Assembly: GCA_003485325.1 (NCBI GenBank)
Contig: DMZI01000048.1
Location: 1-8,237, forward strand
DNA length: 8,237 nt
DNA from: Desulfotomaculum sp.
GTDB taxonomy: Bacteria > Bacillota > Desulfotomaculia > Desulfotomaculales > Nap2-2B
Direction: 5' to 3'
A model generated the notes under the pieces. That model worked only from the letters and a program-made list of their open reading frames with translations, was not told the DNA's origin and did not search any database. The number at the start of each line of letters is the position of its first letter. Positions within the stretch are counted from its first letter, which is position 1. Below, piece by piece: positions 1 through 6,006 of the stretch. Position numbers and translations under genes: made by a program.

Positions 1-82
1 CGAACTCGTTCACCCTCGGGCTTAAGTCAAACTCGGCGCCATGCGCCTCAAACAGTTACCTCGCTTATCCTCGGGTTCTCTC
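1..82. repeat. CTCG/CCTCGGG-rich intergenic repeat-like block
   Basis: A GC-rich block with internal repetition and no plausible gene. The 16-base stretch at 5-20 recurs at 60-75 with 13 of 16 matches, both ending in CCTCGGG, and AACTCG occurs at 3-8 and 30-35, so the block has a rough period of 27-28 bases. The middle contains a short perfect hairpin, GGCGC (35-39), loop CAT, GCGCC (43-47). Read on the minus strand it contains AAGCGAGGTAAC (complement of 55-66), almost the same as AAGCGAGGGTAAC at 7930-7942 near the other end of the window. It is probably a dispersed intergenic repeat family; its identity is unknown to me and it may continue left of the window. Confidence 0.45.
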
Positions 83-150
83 ATTCTTTGAATGAAGGCT
101 CAAAATCGCACTTAAGGCATTGACCTTCCTTCATTGATGAATTTTCATCA
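81..150. repeat. Cluster of overlapping small inverted repeats
   Basis: Several inverted repeats share arms. TCATTC (81-86) and GAATGA (90-95) form a 6-bp stem with a 3-base loop. AATGAAGG (91-98) pairs perfectly with CCTTCATT (128-135). TGATGAA (135-141) pairs with TTCATCA (144-150). Because the arms overlap, the first two structures exclude each other. The cluster lies about 110-180 bases beyond the stop codon of the minus-strand hydrolase, so it could form in that gene's 3' transcript. The stems are AT-rich and lack a U-tract, so I do not call a terminator. Confidence 0.3.
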
Positions 151-258
151 TGCTGCTGACGCTCTATCCTGAAAATTAGTTTTTCATATAATGATCCGGT
201 AAGTTCGGCATCGTCACAGCTTACTCCGATGCTTAAACACAGACATAAGCATGGATGT

Positions 259-954
259 CTATACGGTGTATTCCTGTCCCGGCGAGAGCACGACCACTTC
301 AACTTCCGGAGCCTCTTTTTTGACCATTTCGGCAAAAATACCGGCATCCTGAACCAGGATGGGGAAAGTTTTAAAGTGCATGGGAATGACCTTCTTGACG
401 CCTAGAAGCTTTACAGCCATCGTTGCCTGCTTCGGGTCCATGGTGAAGACTCCGCCGATAGGCAGCAGGGCCAGGTCCATCGGGTAGAGATCACCGAGGG
501 TGACCATGGAGGCGAAGATGCCCGTATCACCCGCGTGGTAAATCGTGCAGCCGTTTTCCAGCTTGATTATGTACCCTACAGGGCTGGCCGACTCGGACGA
601 GTGAAAAGCCTGGGTCATAGTTACAGAAATGCCGTCAGCCTCTGCAGTGGCGCCGATATTCATACCCATTCCATAAAAAATTACCTGCTGCTCAGGCACC
701 CCGGCGGCCTTCAGTTTGCCGGCCGTCTCTACAGCCGCAATCAGCACGGCCCCGGTCTTCTGGACAATTTGGGCGGCGTTGGCTATGTGGTCGAAGTGAT
801 CGTGGGTGACCAGCACCAGGTTTGCCGCGGTTATGTCGTTCACGCTGCATGCAGCCGCAGGGTTTCCTTCCAGCCAGGGGTCGATGATGATTATCTTGCC
901 GCTGTCGGATATGATTTTAAAACAGGCATGGCCTAACCATTGAACTTTTGCCAT
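259..954 (-). CDS. UPF0173 family metal-dependent hydrolase (metallo-beta-lactamase fold)
   Basis: A 231-residue protein of normal length for UPF0173. It shows the metal-binding signature THDHFDH (His51, His53, Asp55, His56), then FHSS (His118), HAGDTGIF (His140, Asp143) and PMHF (His193). Together these are the usual metallo-beta-lactamase-fold ligands for a two-metal site. The family motif GGVFTMDPKQA is at about 167-177. No signal peptide or membrane segment is seen, so it is probably cytoplasmic. The ATG is supported by AAGGAG on the minus strand (complement of 965-970), 10 bases upstream; the stop is TAG. The physiological substrate of the family is not established. It is transcribed away from the acyl-CoA operon and shares the 955-1198 gap with it; no functional link is evident beyond that. 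Confidence 0.93.
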   Translation of the reverse strand: MAKVQWLGHACFKIISDSGKIIIIDPWLEGNPAAACSVNDITAANLVLVTHDHFDHIANAAQIVQKTGAVLIAAVETAGKLKAAGVPEQQVIFYGMGMNIGATAEADGISVTMTQAFHSSESASPVGYIIKLENGCTIYHAGDTGIFASMVTLGDLYPMDLALLPIGGVFTMDPKQATMAVKLLGVKKVIPMHFKTFPILVQDAGIFAEMVKKEAPEVEVVVLSPGQEYTV

Positions 955-984
955 GTATTAACATCTCCTTCTGATTAAAATTAG

Positions 985-1004
985 GTAATCTTGAATAATA
1001 TTAC
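985..1004. promoter_or_regulatory. Small inverted repeat upstream of the minus-strand hydrolase
   Basis: GTAAT (985-989) and ATTAC (1000-1004) form a 5-bp inverted repeat with a 10-base spacer, overlapping the perfect 8-base palindrome TAATATTA (996-1003). It lies 30-50 bases upstream of the hydrolase start codon, where its promoter or operator would be expected. In AT-rich DNA such symmetry is often chance, so this is only a candidate site. Confidence 0.2.
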
Positions 1005-1048
1005 TATAACAACAAAACCCCTTTTTCATCCCTTTTTAATAAATGTCT

Positions 1049-1077
1049 TTTAGATAATTCTATTTATTTGGTAAAAT
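1049..1077 (+). promoter_or_regulatory. Candidate sigma-A promoter of the acyl-CoA operon
   Basis: TTTAGA (1049-1054, 4 of 6 matches to TTGACA) is followed after exactly 17 bases by TAAAAT (1072-1077, 5 of 6 matches to TATAAT). Transcription would start near 1084, giving a leader of about 115 bases before the thioesterase ATG. It is the best-scoring pair I found by eye between the divergent genes. A weaker alternative is TTGTTA near 1105-1110 with a poor -10. Confidence 0.4.
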
Positions 1078-1129
1078 ATCCTCCCGGTCATTATTTCGGG
1101 CTTCTTGTTATTTTACTTTTTTTTACCAA
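1068..1129. promoter_or_regulatory. Inverted repeat TTGGTAAAA / TTTTACCAA over the operon promoter
   Basis: TTGGTAAAA (1068-1076) and TTTTACCAA (1121-1129) are perfect 9-bp inverted copies whose starts are 53 bp apart, close to five helical turns. The left copy overlaps the proposed -10 box (1072-1077). A competing 8-bp pair, GTAAAATA (1071-1078) with TATTTTAC (1109-1116), uses the same left arm, and CCCG (1083-1086) / CGGG (1097-1100) nests inside. The arrangement would suit a repressor binding two half-sites, but no regulator gene is in the window and the AT-rich context allows chance matches. Confidence 0.3.
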
Positions 1130-1198
1130 TATGCTAACATAAAAAAGGAAAAGCCCTTAAAAGTTTATTTAAGATTTGTACTGCCGGAGGATTGGATA

Positions 1199-1642
1199 AT
1201 GAATTTGGATTCTAAAAAAGTGTTTTGTCAGAAAGAAATGGAAGTCGGCTGGGGGGATTGTGACGCGGCCGGAATTACCTACTACGCAAAGTACTTCGAC
1301 TGGTTTTCCTATGGCCGGATCGAACTGTTCAAAAAGATAGGTCTGCCCTACCTGGCCTGTTTCCACGAGCAGGGGATTTCACTGGTTACCGTGGAAGCTT
1401 TCTGCTGGTACAAGCAGTCCCTTAGACCCGAGCAGGGAATAATTTTGGAAACCTGGCTATCCGGTTTAACCCGCGCCAGGATGGAGTTTAAATACCGCGT
1501 TTTCAGGAAGGAGGACGGGATTCTGGCCGCAGAGGGTATGACTGCTCATGCCTATGTCGATGCCAAGATCAAACCCTTCGACCTTAAAAAAAGGTATCCC
1601 ACGCTTTGGGAAAAGCTCAGCCTTGCAGCGCTGAAAGAATAG
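1199..1642 (+). CDS. Acyl-CoA thioesterase, 4-hydroxybenzoyl-CoA thioesterase-like hotdog protein
   Basis: A 147-residue single hotdog domain, normal length for the 4HBT/YbgC group. It would hydrolyse an acyl-CoA (or acyl-ACP) thioester to the free acid. The N-terminal motif WGDCDAAGITYYAKYFDW (18-35) closely matches the active-site segment of Pseudomonas 4-hydroxybenzoyl-CoA thioesterase, WGDCDPAGI-like, with Asp22 at the position of the catalytic Asp17. The downstream helix GRIELFKKIGL is also typical. The ATG is preceded by GGAGG (1186-1190) with 8 bases of spacing. It is the first gene of the operon, 50 bases before the ligase that makes the bond it would break, which suggests acyl-CoA pool control or release of an end product. 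Acyl-chain preference cannot be read from the sequence; the aromatic enzyme resemblance is family-level only. Confidence 0.85.
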   Translation: MNLDSKKVFCQKEMEVGWGDCDAAGITYYAKYFDWFSYGRIELFKKIGLPYLACFHEQGISLVTVEAFCWYKQSLRPEQGIILETWLSGLTRARMEFKYRVFRKEDGILAAEGMTAHAYVDAKIKPFDLKKRYPTLWEKLSLAALKE

Positions 1643-1674
1643 ATCTGCAGGTAAAGGCGCCATTTAAAAAAGGA

Positions 1675-1680
1675 AAGGAG
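1675..1680 (+). promoter_or_regulatory. Ribosome binding site that sets the ligase start
   Basis: AAGGAG lies 12 bases before ATG 1693. It favours this start over an in-frame ATG at 1606, which would overlap the thioesterase gene by 37 bases and add 29 residues (GKAQPCSAERIDLQ...) unlike the start of acyl-CoA ligases. Confidence 0.75.
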
Positions 1681-1692
1681 TCAGTTTATACA

Positions 1693-3444
1693 ATGGCGGA
1701 TCTCGATCAGCGAATCCGTTACTTGACTGATGAGTACCCGGAATGGACACGCAGGACGATAGCCGGGCATTTTGACCATGTAGCAGAATTGTTTGCAGAC
1801 AGGGTTTTTATCTGCATTCCGGATCGGGAATACACCTACGCCGAAATACAGAAAAGTTCTCGACTGGTAGCCAAAGGACTGCTCTCGCTTGGCATAAGAC
1901 CCAGAGAGCATGTGGCCATGCTCGTGGGGAATTATCCGGAGTTTGTTATTTTCAAGCTTGCCCTGGCCAGGATCGGCGCGGTTGCAGTGCCTTTAAATAT
2001 GCTGCTGACAGAAAGGGAGATTTCTTTTTCTCTTGACGACTCCGACGCAATCGCGGTTTTGTTTAACGACCGCCTGGGCAGGCAGGATTACATTAAAATT
2101 ATGAACAGTCTTTTTCCCGAAGCTATTGAACCGGGTGAACCGGACAAGATTCCGGCCTTTTCCCGTTTTCCGAAGATTAGGAATTTAATTTGCTTTTCCC
2201 CAACAGGAGAAAGCTATCCTGGATTCATGAATTTTGAAAGTTTGTATGACCTCGCGGCATCAGTGTCGGAGGAGGAACTGAAGAAAGTCCAGGAGAGTAA
2301 CTGCTATCCCGACGATATCTTTGATATCATGTACACGTCCGGGACAACGGCAATGCCCAAGGGGGCAATGCTCAGCCATGATATGTGTTTGCGCGGGGTT
2401 TATGCAACCTGTATAACCAGGGCTACCGGAGACGGAACGCGGTTTTACTCTCCGCTTCCCTTTAACCATATATTTGCCTGGAATTATGTAATTTTGGCGG
2501 CCAGTTTTGTTGGCGGAGCGGCGATTACCCACCCGCAGTTTCTGGTTAGCCAGGCATTCGAGCTTATAGAAAAATACCGTGCAAATGAAGTAGTTTGCGT
2601 CCCGTCGATGCTGCTCCCGCTGGTTAATTATCCGGAAATAGACGCTTTTGACCTTAAACACCTGACCTCGGTTTTTTGCGCCGCCACCCCGGCGCCCCTG
2701 CCCCTATGGCAGAGGGCGAAGGAAGTACTGAAATTGGATAACCTGACCACCGCTTACGGGTTAACTGAAGGCGGAGGCATGGTTACCGTAAGTTACCCGG
2801 GTGAGTCAGATAAGATAGTTTCAACACGCATAGGCCGTATGATGGCTCCCAATTGCAGCGGGCTGCCGGAATTTGGCTGGCGGAATCACCAGCTCAAGGT
2901 AGTCGACCCCGTAAGTTTGAAGGATCTTCCTCGCGGTATGGAGGGCGAGCTTGTCTGCCGGGGGAATGTGGTCATCAGGGGTTATTACAAGCGGCCCGAG
3001 GTTAACCAGGAAACCATTGATAAAGACGGCTGGCTGAGGACAGGCGACCTTGTCATCTGGGATGAAGACGGGTTGTTTCAGTTCACAGGACGGAGCAAGG
3101 AAATATACAAAACCCACGGCGAGAATGTTATTCCCAAGGAAATCGAGGAGGTGCTCAGCACACACCCGAAGGTCAATCAGGTTTACGTTGTCGGTATTCC
3201 ATACCCCGTGGCGGGTGATGTGGGCGCTGCCTTTATAGAATTAAAACCTGGCGAAAAGGCCACGAGAAGGGAAATTGTCAGGTTCTGCAGGGAGAACATG
3301 GCAAAATTTAAAATACCGCGCTACATGTTTTTTATAACCGCCAGCGAGCTGCCGTTTACGGCAACCGGCAAGATAAAAAAGTATAAGCTTGTTGAGTATG
3401 CCAAACAGCTTTTGAAGGATAACGATCAATCAGAGTCCGAATAA
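1693..3444 (+). CDS. AMP-forming acyl-CoA ligase (ANL superfamily)
   Basis: A 583-residue ligase that would activate a carboxylic acid with ATP to acyl-AMP and then acyl-CoA. The core motifs are in order: A3/P-loop YTSGTTAMPKG (214-224), A5 YGLTE (355-359), A7 RTGD (449-452), A8 GRSKEIYKTHGENV (466-479) and A10 PFTATGKIKK with catalytic Lys560. The P-loop has Ala220 where Gly or Ser is usual. Length and N-terminal region resemble medium- or long-chain fatty-acyl or aryl-CoA ligases; the substrate cannot be assigned, and loading of an ACP is also possible. An insertion-like segment at about 135-190 between the N-terminal fold and the P-loop is hydrophilic and proline-rich. It has no membrane segment or signal peptide. 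It ends in tandem TAA stops, 29 bases before the ketosynthase start, consistent with co-transcription. Confidence 0.92.
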   Translation: MADLDQRIRYLTDEYPEWTRRTIAGHFDHVAELFADRVFICIPDREYTYAEIQKSSRLVAKGLLSLGIRPREHVAMLVGNYPEFVIFKLALARIGAVAVPLNMLLTEREISFSLDDSDAIAVLFNDRLGRQDYIKIMNSLFPEAIEPGEPDKIPAFSRFPKIRNLICFSPTGESYPGFMNFESLYDLAASVSEEELKKVQESNCYPDDIFDIMYTSGTTAMPKGAMLSHDMCLRGVYATCITRATGDGTRFYSPLPFNHIFAWNYVILAASFVGGAAITHPQFLVSQAFELIEKYRANEVVCVPSMLLPLVNYPEIDAFDLKHLTSVFCAATPAPLPLWQRAKEVLKLDNLTTAYGLTEGGGMVTVSYPGESDKIVSTRIGRMMAPNCSGLPEFGWRNHQLKVVDPVSLKDLPRGMEGELVCRGNVVIRGYYKRPEVNQETIDKDGWLRTGDLVIWDEDGLFQFTGRSKEIYKTHGENVIPKEIEEVLSTHPKVNQVYVVGIPYPVAGDVGAAFIELKPGEKATRREIVRFCRENMAKFKIPRYMFFITASELPFTATGKIKKYKLVEYAKQLLKDNDQSESE

Positions 3445-3456
3445 TAAAACTAAACC

Positions 3457-3466
3457 AAAGGGGTGA
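3457..3466 (+). promoter_or_regulatory. Ribosome binding site that sets the TTG start of the ketosynthase
   Basis: AAAGGGGTGA precedes two in-frame TTG codons, at 3468 and 3474. From the end of GGGGTG (3465) the gap is only 2 bases to the first and 8 bases to the second. The second start also gives the typical FabF beginning MKQRVVITGMGAVTPIG, so 3474 is chosen. Confidence 0.7.
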
Positions 3467-3473
3467 ATTGTCT

Positions 3474-4715
3474 TTGAAGCAGAGAGTGGTAATTACCGGT
3501 ATGGGGGCGGTTACACCGATTGGTATTGGTTTGGAAGAATACTGGGAAAATCTTAAAAACGGCAAAGGCGGGGTTGGGATGATTACCCGGTTTGACACAA
3601 CCGGGTTACCCTGCAGGATCGGTGCCGAAGTTAAGGGCTTTGTCGCCGAGGATTTTATGCCCAAGAAACTGGTCCGGGAAACGGAGCTTTTTATGCAGTT
3701 TAGCCTCGCGTCTGTCAAAATGGCCCTTGAGCATAGCGGAATTAACCTTGAGGAAGAGGACCCTTTTCGAGTGGGAATAATTCTCGGCACAGCTTTTGGC
3801 GGTATACCGGCCATAACTGAAGCCCAGGATAAGATAAGCCGGACGGGCACTGTAAGGATGAGCCCTCATTTCATCCCCAGAATGTTAGGTAATATCGCCG
3901 CCACACATGCTGCCATTATTTATGGATTTAAAGGCCCGGCTCTTACCGTAAGCACTGCCTGCGCTTCCGGGGGGGATGCTGCGGGCCTGGCCGATATGCT
4001 TCTTAGGCAGGGCGAGGCGGATGTTATTATTGCGGTGGGCGCGGAATCCCTGTTCTGCGCTTTGGTAATCTGCGGTCTTTACGCGGCAAGAGCGGCGTCA
4101 GTGCGCAACGATGAACCTGAAAAAGCCTGCAGGCCTTTTGACCTTAAACGTGACGGGCTGGTTTTGGGTGAAGGAGCGGGGGCTGTTGTTATGGAAACGC
4201 TGGACCATGCCATGAAAAGGGGCGCTCCTGTGCAGGCGGAGGTCTTGGGCTATGCGAACCTGGGCGAGGGTTATCACACCACCGCCCCTGCCCCAGACGG
4301 ATTCGGGGAAATCCGCTGCATGCGGATGGCATTGGAAAAGGCTCAAGTTGCGCCCGAAGAAATAGATTATATTAATGCTCACGGAACCTCGACTCCTCTT
4401 GGAGACCGTGTTGAGACGATGTCCATCAAATCTGTTTTTGGAGCCTGTGCCGGCATGATCCCTGTAAGTTCCTGCAAGGGCGCCACCGGACATTTAGTAG
4501 GCGCAGGCGGAATTACCGAACTTATTGCCTGCGTCAAGGCAATCCAGGAAGGGATTGTCCCTCCGACGATAAATTACGAAGAGCCGGATCCCGAATGCGA
4601 TCTCGACTACGTCCCAAACCGGGCCAGAGAGGCCAGGGTAATAACCGCCATGTCCAATTCGTTTGGTTTTGGCGGCCAGAACGCCTGTCTTGTTGTGAGA
4701 GAATTCTCCTCATAA
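3474..4715 (+). CDS. Beta-ketoacyl synthase, FabF (KAS II)-like
   Basis: A 413-residue, full-length FabF-type condensing enzyme. It would join an acyl primer to malonyl-ACP with loss of CO2 to give a 3-ketoacyl product. The active site is complete: Cys163 in STACASG, His303 in NAHGTSTPLGD, Lys335 and His340 in KGATGHLVGAGG, and the Phe gate in NSFGFGGQN (395-403). The numbering matches E. coli FabF. RPFDLKRDGLVLGEGAG (220-236) is also canonical. Because the nucleophile is present it should be a true synthase, not a chain-length factor. The start is TTG. It sits among acyl-CoA genes rather than with acpP, fabD or fabG, so it is probably a specialised paralogue and not the housekeeping elongation enzyme. 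I therefore give no gene symbol. A gap of 99 bases follows before the dehydrogenase. Confidence 0.93.
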   Translation: MKQRVVITGMGAVTPIGIGLEEYWENLKNGKGGVGMITRFDTTGLPCRIGAEVKGFVAEDFMPKKLVRETELFMQFSLASVKMALEHSGINLEEEDPFRVGIILGTAFGGIPAITEAQDKISRTGTVRMSPHFIPRMLGNIAATHAAIIYGFKGPALTVSTACASGGDAAGLADMLLRQGEADVIIAVGAESLFCALVICGLYAARAASVRNDEPEKACRPFDLKRDGLVLGEGAGAVVMETLDHAMKRGAPVQAEVLGYANLGEGYHTTAPAPDGFGEIRCMRMALEKAQVAPEEIDYINAHGTSTPLGDRVETMSIKSVFGACAGMIPVSSCKGATGHLVGAGGITELIACVKAIQEGIVPPTINYEEPDPECDLDYVPNRAREARVITAMSNSFGFGGQNACLVVREFSS

Positions 4716-4814
4716 TGGTCCCTTTGGGCAGGAAAAAAATAAAAAATAATCGAATATTACATTAATAATTTCCTTTTTTTTAAGAACAGAGCGTTTTAAA
4801 GGAGAGGGTTCTTT
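4716..4814. other. AT-rich gap inside the operon
   Basis: This is the longest gap within the operon (99 bases) and is rich in A and T runs. The only stem near its start is CCC-TTT-GGG (about 4720-4729), followed by an A-rich, not T-rich, stretch, so no terminator is called. I see no convincing -35/-10 pair. It ends in AAAGGAG (4798-4804), a strong ribosome binding site for the dehydrogenase. An internal promoter or mRNA processing point is possible but not shown. Confidence 0.35.
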
Positions 4815-5957
4815 ATGGATTTTCAACCTACTATACAGCAGGATCTTTTGCGCAAGGCTGTCAGACAGTTTGCTGAAGATGAAATTGCTCCTTTAGTTAA
4901 TGAGATGGAAATAAACGACGATACCCCGCTTGATCTGGTCAGGAAGATGGGGGATCAGGGCTTTATGGGCGTGACCATTCCTGCGGAATACGGTGGTACG
5001 GGTATGGGGCATTTAGCCCGGATGATCATGATTGAAGAGGTCGGACGGATCTCTGCGGGAATGGCTATGGCCCTCCAGGTAATGCAGATGGGCGCCGGTA
5101 TGGTGATTGATTCTGGCAGCGCCGCACAGAAAGCCAAATATTTTCCTTCATTGGCCCAAGGCAAAATATTGGTCGCGCCGGCGATCACAGAGTCCAGCGG
5201 GGGGTCGGATCTTGAAGGCCTTTCCACCCGGGCTGTTGACGAAGGAGAATATTACAGCCTTAACGGGCGCAAGGTCTTTATTACCAACTCCCATATTTCA
5301 GAACTGGCGGTGATCATAGCAAAAAACGAAGGAGGGGCGAAAAGGGATTTCAGCGCCTTCCTTATTGAAAACGGGACTGAGGGCTTCCGCCGCGGCAGGG
5401 TGGAAAGGAAGATTGGCTTTCACGGCTGCATTACAGGGGAACTGATTATGGAAAACTGCCGTATTCCCAAAGAGAACCTTTTTGGAGACAAAGGCCGGGG
5501 TCTGGCCGTAGCCCTGAAGGGAATCAACGATTATGGAAGAATGGGTATGGTGGGTATCGCCCTTGGCTTAATGCAGGCCTCGCTGGAAGCTGCCGTTAAA
5601 TTTGCCCGGGAAAGGGTCCTCTACGGCAAACCGATCAGCAACCTTGCCCCAATCCAGTTTAAGATTGCAGAAATATACGCCGACCTTGAATCCAGCCGTT
5701 TGCTGGCTTATTATGCGGCCTGGCTGATTGACCAAAACAAAAAATCCGATACCCAGGTTTCCAGCGCAAAGTTTTTTTCTGCAGAGGCGGCTCTTCAGTG
5801 CACGCGCAAGGCGATGGATATTTACGGCGCATACGGCTGCATGAAAGATTACCCGTTGGAAAGATACTGCCGGGATGCCCAATTGCTGGTCCCCGCCGAC
5901 GGAACAAATGATGTCATGAGGATAATTGCCGGACGGAACCTGGCTATGAAGAGATAG
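4815..5957 (+). CDS. Acyl-CoA dehydrogenase with Asp at the usual catalytic Glu position
   Basis: A 380-residue FAD enzyme of standard length that would introduce a double bond into an acyl-CoA and reduce ETF. Family landmarks are present: IPAEYGGTGMG (55-65), the flavin-contact segment ITESSGGSD (124-132), FITNS (155-159), ERVLYGKPI (266-274) with IQFKIAEIYAD, and YGAYGCMKDYPLERYCRDA (337-355). The C-terminal motif normally written YEGT reads ADGT, so Asp362 (codon 5898-5900) replaces the catalytic Glu. The alternative base position used by isovaleryl-CoA dehydrogenase appears to be Gly241 (NDYGRMGM). The protein is otherwise intact, so it is probably active with an unusual substrate or altered geometry. 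AAAGGAG at 4798-4804 precedes the ATG. The etfB and etfA genes directly downstream supply the likely electron acceptor. Acyl specificity is unassigned. Confidence 0.92.
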   Translation: MDFQPTIQQDLLRKAVRQFAEDEIAPLVNEMEINDDTPLDLVRKMGDQGFMGVTIPAEYGGTGMGHLARMIMIEEVGRISAGMAMALQVMQMGAGMVIDSGSAAQKAKYFPSLAQGKILVAPAITESSGGSDLEGLSTRAVDEGEYYSLNGRKVFITNSHISELAVIIAKNEGGAKRDFSAFLIENGTEGFRRGRVERKIGFHGCITGELIMENCRIPKENLFGDKGRGLAVALKGINDYGRMGMVGIALGLMQASLEAAVKFARERVLYGKPISNLAPIQFKIAEIYADLESSRLLAYYAAWLIDQNKKSDTQVSSAKFFSAEAALQCTRKAMDIYGAYGCMKDYPLERYCRDAQLLVPADGTNDVMRIIAGRNLAMKR

Positions 5958-6006
5958 AATAGAAAAAATAAAAAGCTTTAAAATTTTAAGAAGGGTGAGA
6001 AATTAG

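Noticed and set aside
81..347. Minus-strand open frame of 88 codons as an intact gene
   Set aside because: Its ATG lies inside the hydrolase C-terminal coding region in another frame, and the first half is arginine-rich low-quality sequence. Only its tail is mentioned, as a possible remnant.
535..936. Plus-strand open frame of 133 codons
   Set aside because: It is antisense to the UPF0173 hydrolase, whose metal-binding motifs and ribosome binding site are clear; it shows no recognisable motif or ribosome binding site.
1083..1124. Intrinsic terminator or attenuator CCCG...CGGG followed by T-rich sequence in the operon leader
   Set aside because: The stem is only 4-5 bp and the T-rich stretch begins some distance after it and is interrupted; too weak to call.
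1606..1692. N-terminal extension of the ligase from ATG 1606
   Set aside because: It overlaps the thioesterase and has no family-like sequence; ATG 1693 has AAGGAG at a workable distance.
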